From: an uncultured Thermoguttaceae bacterium | Lineage (GTDB): Bacteria; Planctomycetota; Planctomycetia; Pirellulales; Thermoguttaceae | Direction: 5' to 3' | DNA: 45,535 bases | Assembly: GCA_938042245.1 (NCBI GenBank) | Contig: CALIRO010000077.1 | Location: forward strand, 1-45,535 | Shown here: positions 24,793-34,454 of the stretch, in pieces | How positions within the stretch are numbered: position 1 is the stretch's first letter | How the letters are laid out: each line of letters begins with the position of its first letter | Notes under the pieces: model-generated | Seen by the model: the letters and a program-made list of their open reading frames with translations, nothing else | Databases searched by the model: none | What the model was told of the DNA's origin: nothing | Position numbers and translations under genes: made by a program

Positions 24793-26238
24793 CTACCATA
24801 GGCTGTTGATGATTTCGACGGAGCGATCGACCAGGATTTGGCCGCCTTCCGGGCCAACCTGGCTGCTCTGGACCACCGCGCTATAGCCGCCGCCCGCTAC
24901 GGCCTTTTGGGTAGGCAGATACCCCGCCGAACCAGCCGTCAGCTGAATCACAAAGGTCTGCACCGCTTTGCTTCGGCCCTTCATGCGCAGGCCATAATCC
25001 AAAAACAGTTCAAACGGGTTGGTAACAATGGCCACCTCGCCAAGCCGAATCACATGAAGCTCAATCGTCAAATTGGGCTCTTTCTCCTGGAGCTGGTAGC
25101 GTTCGACTACTTTTTGATGCCAGACCCTTCGGGCGTGATCGGCGGGACCGGGAGGGGTTTTCTTCTCAAGGGCGTCCACCTCGGCCTGAGCGGCGGCTGC
25201 TTCCTCCGGCGTAATTTTGCGTTTGGGCAGTTGGAGCTCCTCCACCCGATGAACAAAAGGCACCTCAGAGCGAATGTCCTGCCGAGTAAGTTCCAACACG
25301 TCTTCCACCTCCCGGACAATCCGGCGGGCAATCTCCTGGGTAGAGGAGAGCTTCCGAAGGCGGAGCATCCGCTGCTCGGCCGCCTTCCGGTACATTAGAT
25401 GCGGCGACTGATCACCGGCCGCCCCAGGCCAACCTAACACACAAAGCCCCTGGTATTTGGCCTGTAACTGCTCCCGGACATCATGCCAAAAGTCGGCGTT
25501 GATCGTGCTGAGGCCTTCGACTTCCTGCGAGGGGCAGGCCACGTTAATGGCCACGGCAATGGGCCGATTCTCTTTATCCCAGAAAAAGAGCATCTCCAGG
25601 TCGTGGTCTTCGCCGCTTTCAAAGTTTTGGAAGTCGGGCCGGTTGGTGGGTCCGTACATGACGGCCGATCCATCCGCATAGACCGTCCGCCGATTATGGC
25701 CTACCACCGCATATCCCAGGCCCCAACTAACTCCGCCCGGCTTTCGGCCTTTCCAAGCCTGGTTGGCCAACTGGCTAAGCCGATCCACCAAAAAATCCAG
25801 ATACTCGCTCGGCTGCATAACGCCCTGTTTAGGAATCTCATACCAAGAAGAGTTCACTACCGGCGCGGTGTGGGTGTGTGTGGCCGTCAGCACCAGTTTT
25901 CGCAGATCAAAATCGGCCATCTCCTGCCGAAGCCGATCGCGAAGTTTTTGTTGCAGCTGCTCGGTAATGCTGGTCAGATCGCAGGAGATGAAGATGGCTT
26001 GGTCCTGGACCTGGCCGTTCTGCCTGGTTTCCAGAGCCACGGCGGAAGCCCGCAGCGGATTATCCACGCCCTTAGAAATCCGCAGAGCAAACTGTCCCTG
26101 CAAGGCGACCGGTTTGTCTGGGGTAATATCGACCGAGGCCGCCCCCACCCAAAGTTCGCCTGCAGAAACCGGCCGAAAACAAAAAGCCCAAACTAGCAAA
26201 CTGACATTAACCCAGAAGTAAGAAGCAAAACTGCTCAT
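24793..26238 (-). CDS. exported neutral/alkaline ceramidase-like protein
   Basis: 481 residues, ATG with AAGGAG 7 bases upstream. Signal peptide at the N-terminus (VSLLVWAFCFRPVSAGE). The family pattern of neutral ceramidase N-terminal domains is visible: VGAASVDITPDKPV, AIFISCDLTSIT, ATHTHTAPVVN (H121, H123, likely zinc ligands), and GWPGAAGDQSPH. A Glu/Ala-rich helical insert lies near 350-375 and the C-terminus has FELFLDYG and AGYLPTQKAVAGGGY. True ceramidases hydrolyse the amide of ceramide; planctomycetes carry many such proteins in carbohydrate-catabolic settings and the substrate here is open. Exported, probably periplasmic. Family confident, activity not. Confidence 0.85.
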   Translation of the reverse strand: MSSFASYFWVNVSLLVWAFCFRPVSAGELWVGAASVDITPDKPVALQGQFALRISKGVDNPLRASAVALETRQNGQVQDQAIFISCDLTSITEQLQQKLRDRLRQEMADFDLRKLVLTATHTHTAPVVNSSWYEIPKQGVMQPSEYLDFLVDRLSQLANQAWKGRKPGGVSWGLGYAVVGHNRRTVYADGSAVMYGPTNRPDFQNFESGEDHDLEMLFFWDKENRPIAVAINVACPSQEVEGLSTINADFWHDVREQLQAKYQGLCVLGWPGAAGDQSPHLMYRKAAEQRMLRLRKLSSTQEIARRIVREVEDVLELTRQDIRSEVPFVHRVEELQLPKRKITPEEAAAAQAEVDALEKKTPPGPADHARRVWHQKVVERYQLQEKEPNLTIELHVIRLGEVAIVTNPFELFLDYGLRMKGRSKAVQTFVIQLTAGSAGYLPTQKAVAGGGYSAVVQSSQVGPEGGQILVDRSVEIINSLW

Positions 26239-26577
26239 GGGGATTCTCCTTATAAAAAGGTGAACTAGGCCTTCTTGTCAGTCCCGTATATTGTTATTCC
26301 CGCGCAGGCGGCAGTCTGGGGATTTAGTTGCATCGGACGAAGAAGGCAAAGAACACTAAATTACCTACACCCTACTCACCCGGCCGGGCTTACGCCCGGG
26401 CCCCCTCTCCTACAGCGGGCAGAGGGGATGTGATGACGCCTTTCCCCCTAACCCTCTCCCGCAGCGGGCAGAGGGCAGAAGGGGCCCCTTCCCCTTAACC
26501 TTTTCCTTCCAAGAGGAGAGTTCATCGCCTCTCCCACAGCAGGGAGCGGGTGGCCTCTGCCCTGGCGGGAAGAGGCG
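26239..26577. other. intergenic region with decayed REP-like repeats
   Basis: About 340 bases upstream of the ceramidase-like gene. The part from 26375 to 26576 is made of REP-like units, described separately; 26239-26374 shows no recognisable feature except an AT-rich patch. Confidence 0.55.
26375..26576. repeat. REP-like repeat cluster, partly decayed
   Basis: Composite module at 26375-26427: CTCACCC, hairpin CCGGGC-TTAC-GCCCGG (within 26384-26399), then CCCCTCT/AGAGGGG (26402-26427). A second hairpin CCCTCT/AGAGGG follows at 26452-26475, a degenerate unit near 26527-26550 and GCCTCT/AGAGGC at 26553-26576, which ends at the gatB stop. Several arms carry an extra C (GGGCAGAGG), so copies have drifted. 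Confidence 0.75.
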
Positions 26578-28068
<1,491 letters not shown>

Positions 28069-28139
28069 CAGACCACAATTCTTCCGGATGGAGAGAATGC
28101 AATTTTTTCTAATAGGTTCGCATGTTGGCAACCGAAACT

Positions 28140-28165
28140 CGCCTCTTCACTTGGCGGCAGAGGCG
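28140..28165. repeat. single REP-like hairpin between gatB and galK
   Basis: CGCCTCT and AGAGGCG form a 7-bp stem around a 12-base loop in the short spacer between the galK stop and gatB start. The arms match the CCTCT/AGAGG core of the REP-like family, so it is a likely solitary relative. Confidence 0.5.
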
Positions 28166-28202
28166 ATGATTTGCGGACGGGAGCTCTGCGCGCCAAGGGG
28201 GC

Positions 28203-29360
28203 CTAGTCGATCAGGCGGCCTGGGCGGGCTTCGGCCCCTTGGGTGGCCCGGCAGACATACAAAGCAGGCTGATGGCCGGTAGCCTGCTGATAGGCTGGGC
28301 CAACAGTACGGACAAAATCCTCCGCTCCTGCCGCATCCACCAGGGCCACTGCACAGCCGCCAAACCCGGCTCCGGTCATCCGGGCGCCGTAGCAGGCCGG
28401 GTGCGCCCGGGCCAATTCGACCATCCGGTTCAGCGCCTCGCTGGAAACTTCATAATCGTCCCGAAGACTCTGGTGGCTGGCATCCATGAGTTGCCCGAGC
28501 CGATGTTTGTCGCCTCGGCGCATCGCTTCGGCCGCTTCTAGGGTCCGGGCGTTTTCGGTAGCTACATGGCGGGCCCGGCGGAAGGTAACTGGGTCCAATC
28601 TGCCAGCCGCCGCTTCCAACTGCTGGAGGGTTACATCCCGTAAAGCCCGTACCCCGAGCGTTTTGGCCGCTGTTTCACACTGCTGGCGCCGCTGGTTGTA
28701 GGCCGAATCGACCAAGCCGCGGCGGGTGCCTGTATCCAAGACCACCACAGCTGTGCCCTCGGGCAGAGGGGTCGGCTTGGTGTGCAATGACCGGCAGTCG
28801 ATCAAGAGGGCATGGCCCGCCTGAGCCGCCGAACTGACCAACTGATCCATGATGCCACATTGTACACCGACCCATTGGTTTTCGGCCTTTTGGCTCAGAA
28901 GGGCCATCCGAACGGGGTCCCAGGCAATCTCCGAGACGGCGGCAAAGGCCCGCGCGGTAGCCATTTCCAGGGCCGCCGAAGAGGAAAGCCCCGCCCCCTG
29001 CGGCACATCGCCCATCAAAACCCCCTCCCAACCAGTCAGCCGATAACCCGCCTCCCCAAGCACCCAGGCTACCCCTTTGAGATACTCCAACCAGCCGTCC
29101 TGGCTCGGTTGCAGCCCCTCCAAGGAAAACTCCTTCTGCTGTTGGAAATCGACCGAATACACGGCTACGGTCCGATCCTGCCTGGGCCGAAGACCAATCC
29201 AAATAGCCCGATCAATCGCCAACGGCAACACAAACCCTTCGTTATAGTCGGTATGCTCACCAATCAGGTTCACCCGGCCGGGCGCCCGAACCACCCAAAC
29301 AGGCTCCTGCCCAAAGCAACGAAGAAACTCCCTTGCTATATCATTCCAAGTCAAACTCAT
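28203..29360 (-). CDS. galK: galactokinase
   Basis: 385 residues from the ATG at 29360, with GAGG 8 bases upstream. It phosphorylates alpha-D-galactose at C1 (first Leloir step) in the cytoplasm. All three GHMP-kinase motifs are visible: the galactokinase signature RAPGRVNLIGEHTDYN (GEHTDY at 34-39), the ATP loop GAGLSSSAALE (122-132) and MTGAGFGG (328-335). The catalytic Asp is D172 in GIMDQLVS. Length equals the usual 380-390. galT and galE are not in the window; it may form a minus-strand transcript with gatB (spacing about 130 bases) but this is uncertain. Confidence 0.96.
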   Translation of the reverse strand: MSLTWNDIAREFLRCFGQEPVWVVRAPGRVNLIGEHTDYNEGFVLPLAIDRAIWIGLRPRQDRTVAVYSVDFQQQKEFSLEGLQPSQDGWLEYLKGVAWVLGEAGYRLTGWEGVLMGDVPQGAGLSSSAALEMATARAFAAVSEIAWDPVRMALLSQKAENQWVGVQCGIMDQLVSSAAQAGHALLIDCRSLHTKPTPLPEGTAVVVLDTGTRRGLVDSAYNQRRQQCETAAKTLGVRALRDVTLQQLEAAAGRLDPVTFRRARHVATENARTLEAAEAMRRGDKHRLGQLMDASHQSLRDDYEVSSEALNRMVELARAHPACYGARMTGAGFGGCAVALVDAAGAEDFVRTVGPAYQQATGHQPALYVCRATQGAEARPGRLID

Positions 29361-29516
29361 GGGGAATTCCTCAGCAAAAGGCTTCGGTGATGTAACTCCT
29401 GTCAACTCCCAAGGAGGCGATCATCTGGTCAACCGTTGGCCATGGGAAGAGCTTTCCGACTTTCTTCGTGAAAAGACACATTAGAAGCTGGCAAAGGGTT
29501 ACGGTTTCATGTCCGA

Positions 29517-29909
29517 TTAGTATTCTTCCCCGGTCTGCCGCTGGAGGTAGTTCTTCAATTGGCCCACAAATTTCCGAGCCGAAGCAAGTAACTCGTTGGC
29601 CTCTTCTTGCCGGATTTCGGACTCTATTGTATAGTCTCCGGCCAATCTTCTGTCATAGGCGTTGGTGAGCATTTTCCCAATATCTCGATCAAAGATTCCT
29701 GTTTTCACGAAATGCTGGTGAAAACTGCGCAGCACCCCTCGGTAAGAGGAAGCAATCAAGTTGTTCAGTAGAAGGACCGCCTGAGCCATGTAAAACATCG
29801 CATAATAACTTCTGGAAGCACAAGAATCATAGTCCCCTAACCGAAGGGCATGCTCTGCGGTGGTCAGGAATTTTTCCGCCTTGGCAATAAAATGCCGGAT
29901 TTCGGTCAT
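29517..29909 (-). CDS. HEPN-domain protein, likely toxin of an MNT/HEPN pair
   Basis: 130 residues, all-helical. The HEPN (PF05168-type) signature is ARSYYAMFYMAQAVL-like around 31-46 (SRSYYAMFYMAQAVL), followed by HFVKTGIF and RRLAGDYTIES. An R-x4-H arrangement occurs at R61-H66 (RSFHQH); whether it equals the catalytic RX4-6H of HEPN RNases is unclear. The start codon overlaps the stop of the upstream nucleotidyltransferase gene as ATGA, so the two are translationally coupled. In MNT/HEPN (HepT/MntA-type, type VII) systems the HEPN protein is an RNase toxin that the MNT partner inactivates by adding nucleotides. Family and pairing confident; toxicity untested. Confidence 0.85.
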   Translation of the reverse strand: MTEIRHFIAKAEKFLTTAEHALRLGDYDSCASRSYYAMFYMAQAVLLLNNLIASSYRGVLRSFHQHFVKTGIFDRDIGKMLTNAYDRRLAGDYTIESEIRQEEANELLASARKFVGQLKNYLQRQTGEEY

Positions 29910-30226
29910 ACCCGGATGCCTTCCCTTTTGACGTTCAGAATAAATGGATAGTTATGGGTCTGAAAGAAATCTTCCGGAAGCACTTGCACCGAAACCAGTT
30001 GGTCCGTTTCCAGGAGAATATCTAGCAAAAGATCGCTCAGGCTATCCCGGACCTTCCAGGGGGATAAGTCGGGATCTACGAGCACCAAAAGATCAATATC
30101 GGAATCCTCAGTGGCCGTTCCTCGGGCATGAGAGCCATACAGGATCACCCCCCGCACCTTCTGTCCGTATTGAACCACCAGAAAGGTTTTTACTCGCTGG
30201 ATCAGGGGGGCGATTTTTTCATTCAT
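29906..30226 (-). CDS. minimal nucleotidyltransferase (MNT), likely antitoxin
   Basis: 106 residues from the ATG at 30226 (AAGGG 8 bases upstream; an in-frame start at 30292 is unsupported). The pol-beta-type motif GSHARGTATEDSDIDLLV is complete, with G31-S32, and metal-binding D43 and D45. It lacks other domains, the definition of MNT proteins. MNT antitoxins transfer AMP or other nucleotides to a Tyr of the HEPN toxin. It precedes the HEPN gene with a 4-base overlap, the usual order antitoxin first. The region upstream (30303-30325) has an inverted repeat, AGCGTTTTTG against CAAAAAGCT, which could serve autoregulation. Confidence 0.87.
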   Translation of the reverse strand: MNEKIAPLIQRVKTFLVVQYGQKVRGVILYGSHARGTATEDSDIDLLVLVDPDLSPWKVRDSLSDLLLDILLETDQLVSVQVLPEDFFQTHNYPFILNVKREGIRV

Positions 30227-30302
30227 GGCCGGAACCCTTACAGCCCGGGAGGAGAACAGGTAAGCGTTTCCGGATGGCCGGTTTCGGAGCAAGGTAATAG
30301 GC

Positions 30303-30325
30303 AGCGTTTTTGGCTCTCAAAAAGC
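30303..30325. promoter_or_regulatory. inverted repeat upstream of the MNT/HEPN pair
   Basis: AGCGTTTTTG GCTCT CAAAAAGCT is a near-perfect dyad about 80 bases upstream of the MNT start. On the minus strand TATTAC (about 30285-30290) lies 17 bases from TTTTGA within it, a weak promoter candidate. Toxin-antitoxin operons are often autoregulated at such dyads. Confidence 0.35.
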
Positions 30326-30402
30326 TCCCTGTTGCCTTCAGGCCTCTTCATTTTCCCGGGCGGAAATATCTATCCTCTCTTGGCGATGGGGTTTGATCAA
30401 GC

Positions 30403-30833
30403 GGGGGGAAACCATCCAGAGCGGAGACGCTTTCCGATGAACTAGGGGAGGTTTCCCCCCCGACCCCGGTAAACCCGACCTCTCCCGCGGCTTTTTCGAG
30501 AAGGATTGGGCGATTATGATAGAAGCTGGGAAGGTCCATCGGTTTGCCTGGTACCACTTGATGGGGGAGACCACCCACCATGTTAGGGATAAACGATAAA
30601 AGGGGGCCCCTCATCCGGCTGGAGCAACCCCCTTAGGGGGGATGCCCACTAACTTAATGGTACTCCATAAGAGCCTAATGGGACCTGATGGCCTACCGCC
30701 GGTTTGGGGGGATTAGCACCTTATTCCATCTATAGATGGGTTTATGCCCCCCCGTAGGATTTACTAAATCTTTACGACCCCCAGGACGTGGGGTAATCAA
30801 GATTGCTGGAAACGGTACCACCCATTGGTGGTA
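30403..30833. ncRNA. candidate structured RNA or leader: array of GC-rich hairpins
   Basis: This gene-free stretch between the divergent MNT/HEPN operon and helicase gene holds at least six strong inverted repeats. (1) GGGGGGAAACC (30403-30413) with GGTTTCCCCCC (30450-30460), a perfect 11-bp stem enclosing AGCG-GAGA-CGCT (30420-30431), a GNRA-type tetraloop. (2) ATGGGGG/CCC(A)CCAT (30561-30581). (3) GCA..CCCCC-TTA-GGGGG..TGC (30624-30645). (4) GGGGGG (30706-30711) with CCCCCC (30747-30752) enclosing the perfect palindrome CCATCTATAGATGG (30726-30739). (5) ACCCC/GGGGT (30777-30794). (6) TACCACC-CATT-GGTGGTA (30816-30833). No coding potential is convincing. It matches no RNA family I recognise. 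Strand and function unknown. Confidence 0.4.
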
Positions 30834-30915
30834 GTGAATCTTAGGAACCCTCCTAGTCCAGGATTTTTTCGGGGAGGGAAGGGGTGGAGTCCGGTCTCTG
30901 CTGAGGATACCTTGC

Positions 30916-33894
30916 ATGGAGATTAACGAATACCCATCTGGAGAAGGGGTTAGGGCGTCATTTCCGGTTTCAGCCTCTCTTAGTAGGGATCAAATTGCAG
31001 AAGCCTACCTGAAGCAGATTCCTTTTGAGCTGTATCCGTTTCAGGAAGATGCCCTTTTGGCTTGGTTTTCGTCGGAGGAGGGGGTGTTGGTTTGTGCGCC
31101 TACAGGGATGGGTAAGACGCTCATTGCCGAGGCGGCCATGTTCGAGGCCTTGCATACAGGCCGAATCGCCTACTATACCACCCCGCTGATAGCCCTGACC
31201 GAGCAAAAATACCGGGAGCTGCAGGCGTTGGCAGTCCAATGGGGGTTTCGGGCTACGGATGTGGGCCTGGTTACTGGCAACCGCCGGGAAAACCCGAATG
31301 CTACATGTCTGGTGGTGGTGGCCGAGATTTTGGCCAATCGCCTGCTGCATCCGGAGCGATTTGATTTTAGTCAGGTCGGGGCCGTGGTGATGGACGAATT
31401 TCACAGTTTTGCCGATCCCGAGCGGGGCATCGTCTGGGAGGTAACCTTGGGCCTTTTGCCGAAGCATGTGCGCTTGCTGTTGCTATCGGCTACGGTGGGC
31501 AATGCGCGGGAATTTGTGGATTGGCTTCGCACAGCGCATAACCGGCGGGTGGAGTTGGTCGAAGGCTACGAGCGGCGGGTGCCGCTGGTGTTTCAGTGGG
31601 TGCCGGATCGCCTCCTGATGGAGCAGATCGAAGAGATGGCCCAAGGGGACGAACAGACCCGGAAGACCCCTGCCTTGATCTTTTGTTTTAATCGGGAGCA
31701 GTGTTGGCGGGTGGCCGAGCAGATCAAAGGCCGACAGGTCTTATCTTCCGGCCAGCAGGCTGCCTTGGCCGCCGCCTTGAAACAGTATGATCTTTCTACG
31801 GGGGCCGGTCCAAAACTCCGCCAATTGCTCCTTCGGGGGGTAGGCGTTCATCATGCGGGGGTATTGCCGAAGTATCGCCGGATCGTAGAAGAGCTGTTTC
31901 AGCAAAAGCTGCTTTCAGTGGCTGTTTGTACAGAGACGCTTTCGGCGGGGATTAATCTGCCGGCTCGATCGGTCGTGTTGCCGACGCTTCTGAAAGGGCC
32001 CACGGGCAAAAAGCGGTTGATGGATGCTTCCAGTGCGCATCAGATTTTTGGCCGGGCCGGTCGGCCTCAGTATGACAACGTGGGCTATATCTTCGCCTTA
32101 CCGCACGAAGACGACGTGAAACTGGCCCGGTGGAAGGAAAAATACGAGCGGATCCCCGAAAATACCAAGGACCCGGTGTTGCTGAAGATGAAGAAGGAGC
32201 TGGAGCGGAAAAAGCCGACCCGAAGCCCCAACGAACAATACTGGACCAAAGAACAATTCGAAAAACTCCAGCGATCTCCCCCCGGCAAACTGACCAGCCG
32301 GGGGCCTCTGCCCTGGCGGCTGTTGGCCTACATGCTGGACGCTTCGCCGGAGGTGGATCGGATTCGCCAGTTGGTCAGTAAGCGTCTGATGGATAGCCGA
32401 CGCGTGCAAGAAGGCCAAAAACAACTGGAAAAAATGCTTTTCGTGCTGTGGCGTGCCGGGTATGTGGAGCTCCAGCCGCCTCCGCCCATAAAGGGCACGG
32501 CCCCCTCCGGCGATCCAACCGAACTGACATGGAGGCCGGCTGTTTCCTACCGACGGCAATGGCCCAAGGAGGACGAAGAGGGGCTGAAATGGGAGTTGGT
32601 CCGGCCGCCGGTTCCCGATACGTTCGGCGCCGGCATCTTCGACCTGCAGCCATGGGAATTGGAAGCCTCTGGCACCTCGAGCCAGCCCAGTAGCTGGTCG
32701 TCAAGCCCGACCGGCAGTTCTGTCAGCTCGGCAAGCTTAGTCAGTTTGGAAGCCCAGCACTTTACCGGTTCGGCAACGCAGGAGCGAAGCGTTCCGGGTA
32801 GTTCGGCTGCGGTAGGCGACCCCGAGCCAGGTCCCGTTGGGCAACCTACTGGTGCAGCACCGGGGGTGGTGCAACCTCTCCAGGCCGAATCGACCGGCTC
32901 CGAGCACCTGCCAGAAGACCGACATTCAGATTCCGACCTATCTGAACCAGGAAAGTCTTCCGGCGGTTTCCGACGGAAGGGGCTTTTGGACGATTGGTTG
33001 GCCAGCCGAGCAGACCCCCTGACCAGGCACTCGGCGCCGCCAATTGAAGACTCGGCAGGATTGGCCGAGCAGGGCCCGAGGGGAGTTTCGGAGGAAAGCC
33101 GGGCTGCCAGCATGGCGGCTCCGGCCGATCGCTCTGGGAGTCCGAAACCGGAGGCCTCCGACTCAGCGGCGCCGACGGTAGAGGAGAGCTATCGGCCGGT
33201 GTTGGCTCGGCCAACGCCGGCCCTGCGGGACCTGCTGCTGTTCCGAGGAGTAAATCCGCTGTATGGGATTTTTCTGGTTCGGCAATTGGGCATTGCCAAT
33301 CGGGCTGAGCGCATTCAAGCCATGGAAAGCCTCTTAGAGTTGCCCCGGTCGTTGGGCCCGGCAGTTTGGGTTCCTGGACCGGATCAATTGCCGCCCGGAC
33401 CGTTGGCGGTCAATCGCTTGGATCAGCAACTCCTGCAACTGGGCCTGGCTACCGAAGAGGACCTTTATCCACCTGAGGAGCTGGAGGAACACCGGCCTCG
33501 GCGCATTTACGAGGAACCCCGCCGACGAGTGCTCCGTTTGGCCGAAAAGTTGAAACTCCTCTTCGATTATGAACATCCGGGGGTAACCGATGTGCGGATC
33601 ACGCCCGTATGGGTGGCAGGTGCGTTGCTGGACATGGGCGGCGACTTCGATAAATACATCCGAACCCGCGGACTAGAAACCCAGGAAGGAATCATCTTTC
33701 GGCACTTGTTACGTTTGATCCTTCTGGTGTACGAATTCTTACAATTCTGTCCGCCGGATGCGGACGAACAGGAGTGGACAAAAGATCTAGAGGAGATAGC
33801 CCTTCGGCTGACCGTCAGTTGCCGAAAGATCGACCCCACCAGCACCGAACGGGCCTTGGAAGAGGCGGAAGCCGATCTGGAAAGCGAAGAATAG
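30916..33894 (+). CDS. Ski2-like DEAD/DEAH-box helicase
   Basis: 992 residues, start with GAGG about ten bases upstream. Superfamily 2 helicase motifs are complete: Walker A APTGMGKT (62-69), TTPLIALTEQKYRE (Ia), DEFH (160-163), SAT (191-193), CTETLSAGINLPARSVV and QIFGRAGRP (376-384, motif VI). This pattern is typical of Ski2/Mtr4-like RNA helicases and related bacterial enzymes. After a helical region (to about 550) comes about 200 residues of Ser/Pro/Glu-rich, probably disordered linker (about 555-755), then a conserved C-terminal domain with LRDLLLFRGVNPLYGIFLVRQLG and VTDVRITPVWVAGALLDMGGDFDKYIRTRGLETQEG. The function is probably RNA or DNA unwinding; partners unknown. Helicase call sure. 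Confidence 0.9.
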   Translation: MEINEYPSGEGVRASFPVSASLSRDQIAEAYLKQIPFELYPFQEDALLAWFSSEEGVLVCAPTGMGKTLIAEAAMFEALHTGRIAYYTTPLIALTEQKYRELQALAVQWGFRATDVGLVTGNRRENPNATCLVVVAEILANRLLHPERFDFSQVGAVVMDEFHSFADPERGIVWEVTLGLLPKHVRLLLLSATVGNAREFVDWLRTAHNRRVELVEGYERRVPLVFQWVPDRLLMEQIEEMAQGDEQTRKTPALIFCFNREQCWRVAEQIKGRQVLSSGQQAALAAALKQYDLSTGAGPKLRQLLLRGVGVHHAGVLPKYRRIVEELFQQKLLSVAVCTETLSAGINLPARSVVLPTLLKGPTGKKRLMDASSAHQIFGRAGRPQYDNVGYIFALPHEDDVKLARWKEKYERIPENTKDPVLLKMKKELERKKPTRSPNEQYWTKEQFEKLQRSPPGKLTSRGPLPWRLLAYMLDASPEVDRIRQLVSKRLMDSRRVQEGQKQLEKMLFVLWRAGYVELQPPPPIKGTAPSGDPTELTWRPAVSYRRQWPKEDEEGLKWELVRPPVPDTFGAGIFDLQPWELEASGTSSQPSSWSSSPTGSSVSSASLVSLEAQHFTGSATQERSVPGSSAAVGDPEPGPVGQPTGAAPGVVQPLQAESTGSEHLPEDRHSDSDLSEPGKSSGGFRRKGLLDDWLASRADPLTRHSAPPIEDSAGLAEQGPRGVSEESRAASMAAPADRSGSPKPEASDSAAPTVEESYRPVLARPTPALRDLLLFRGVNPLYGIFLVRQLGIANRAERIQAMESLLELPRSLGPAVWVPGPDQLPPGPLAVNRLDQQLLQLGLATEEDLYPPEELEEHRPRRIYEEPRRRVLRLAEKLKLLFDYEHPGVTDVRITPVWVAGALLDMGGDFDKYIRTRGLETQEGIIFRHLLRLILLVYEFLQFCPPDADEQEWTKDLEEIALRLTVSCRKIDPTSTERALEEAEADLESEE

Positions 33895-34454
33895 GAAAGC
33901 CGGTTCTTAGTGATTTGTCCCATGAGATGGCTGAGAATCCTGGAGAAACCGAAGAATAGGCCAATCCGGTTCGTGCGGGTCTGCCTGATCTGTCATGGCC
34001 TTTGAGCATGGCGGGGGAATTGCTCCCTGGAGGAGGCGGCTCTTGGATGCCGACTGGGCCAATGGGCTATCTGCCGCCCGGGCCGGTGGAAAGCAACCAA
34101 TAGAACAATCCCGCTCTTGCTCCAGGCAAAACAGCCTTTGCAGCGCTGATTCCGAAGGGAAGCTGCTGATTGAAGTAACGGTGATTTTCCCCTTTCGGGA
34201 AGGTACTGACTCCCTGGTTTTCTTTGCTATGGAGCGTAAAATTAGTAAAGGGAGGGTTTCTGGGGAAAGAGGAAAGCGGCAGGCGCCTTGTTTTCCTGCG
34301 GGTTTTGGCCTACATGGGTTTTCGGCTGAGCCCACCTTGGGACAGGTCGGAAGCCATTGTTTTTCCCAAGCCATTTAAAGGGGTTCGGTTTTTGAGCCTG
34401 GGAGTATGTTTCCAGGCTGAGTCAGAGGCACACGGAGCAAAAGGGTAGCCACCT
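33895..34454. other. intergenic region between helicase and nifU
   Basis: About 560 bases without a supported gene. At 33940-33997 is an echo of the helicase gene end (33877-33924): GAAGAATAGG and CCGGTTC recur about 65 bases later. Open frames on both strands here lack ribosome-binding sites and recognisable domains. Near the nifU start is a hairpin (34395-34418). Confidence 0.45.
34395..34418 (+). promoter_or_regulatory. hairpin in the nifU leader
   Basis: AGCCTGG and CCAGGCT form a perfect 7-bp stem with a 10-base loop about 36 bases before the nifU start. It could be a regulatory stem or a processing site; no T-run follows, so not a terminator. Confidence 0.35.

Noticed and set aside
24838..25398. 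Plus-strand frame of 186 codons opposite the ceramidase-like gene
   Set aside because: Antisense shadow; the minus-strand protein has clear family motifs and a good ribosome-binding site.
29397..29402. TTGACA on the minus strand upstream of galK as a promoter
   Set aside because: No fitting -10 box lies 16-18 bases downstream.
30403..30833. Hairpin array considered as RNase P, SRP RNA, tmRNA or an intron
   Set aside because: Characteristic conserved strings of these RNAs were not found on either strand.
33995..34378. Open frame of 127 codons (plus) and an overlapping frame of 155 codons (minus) between helicase and nifU
   Set aside because: No ribosome-binding site, no recognisable domain, low-complexity composition typical of chance frames in GC-rich DNA.
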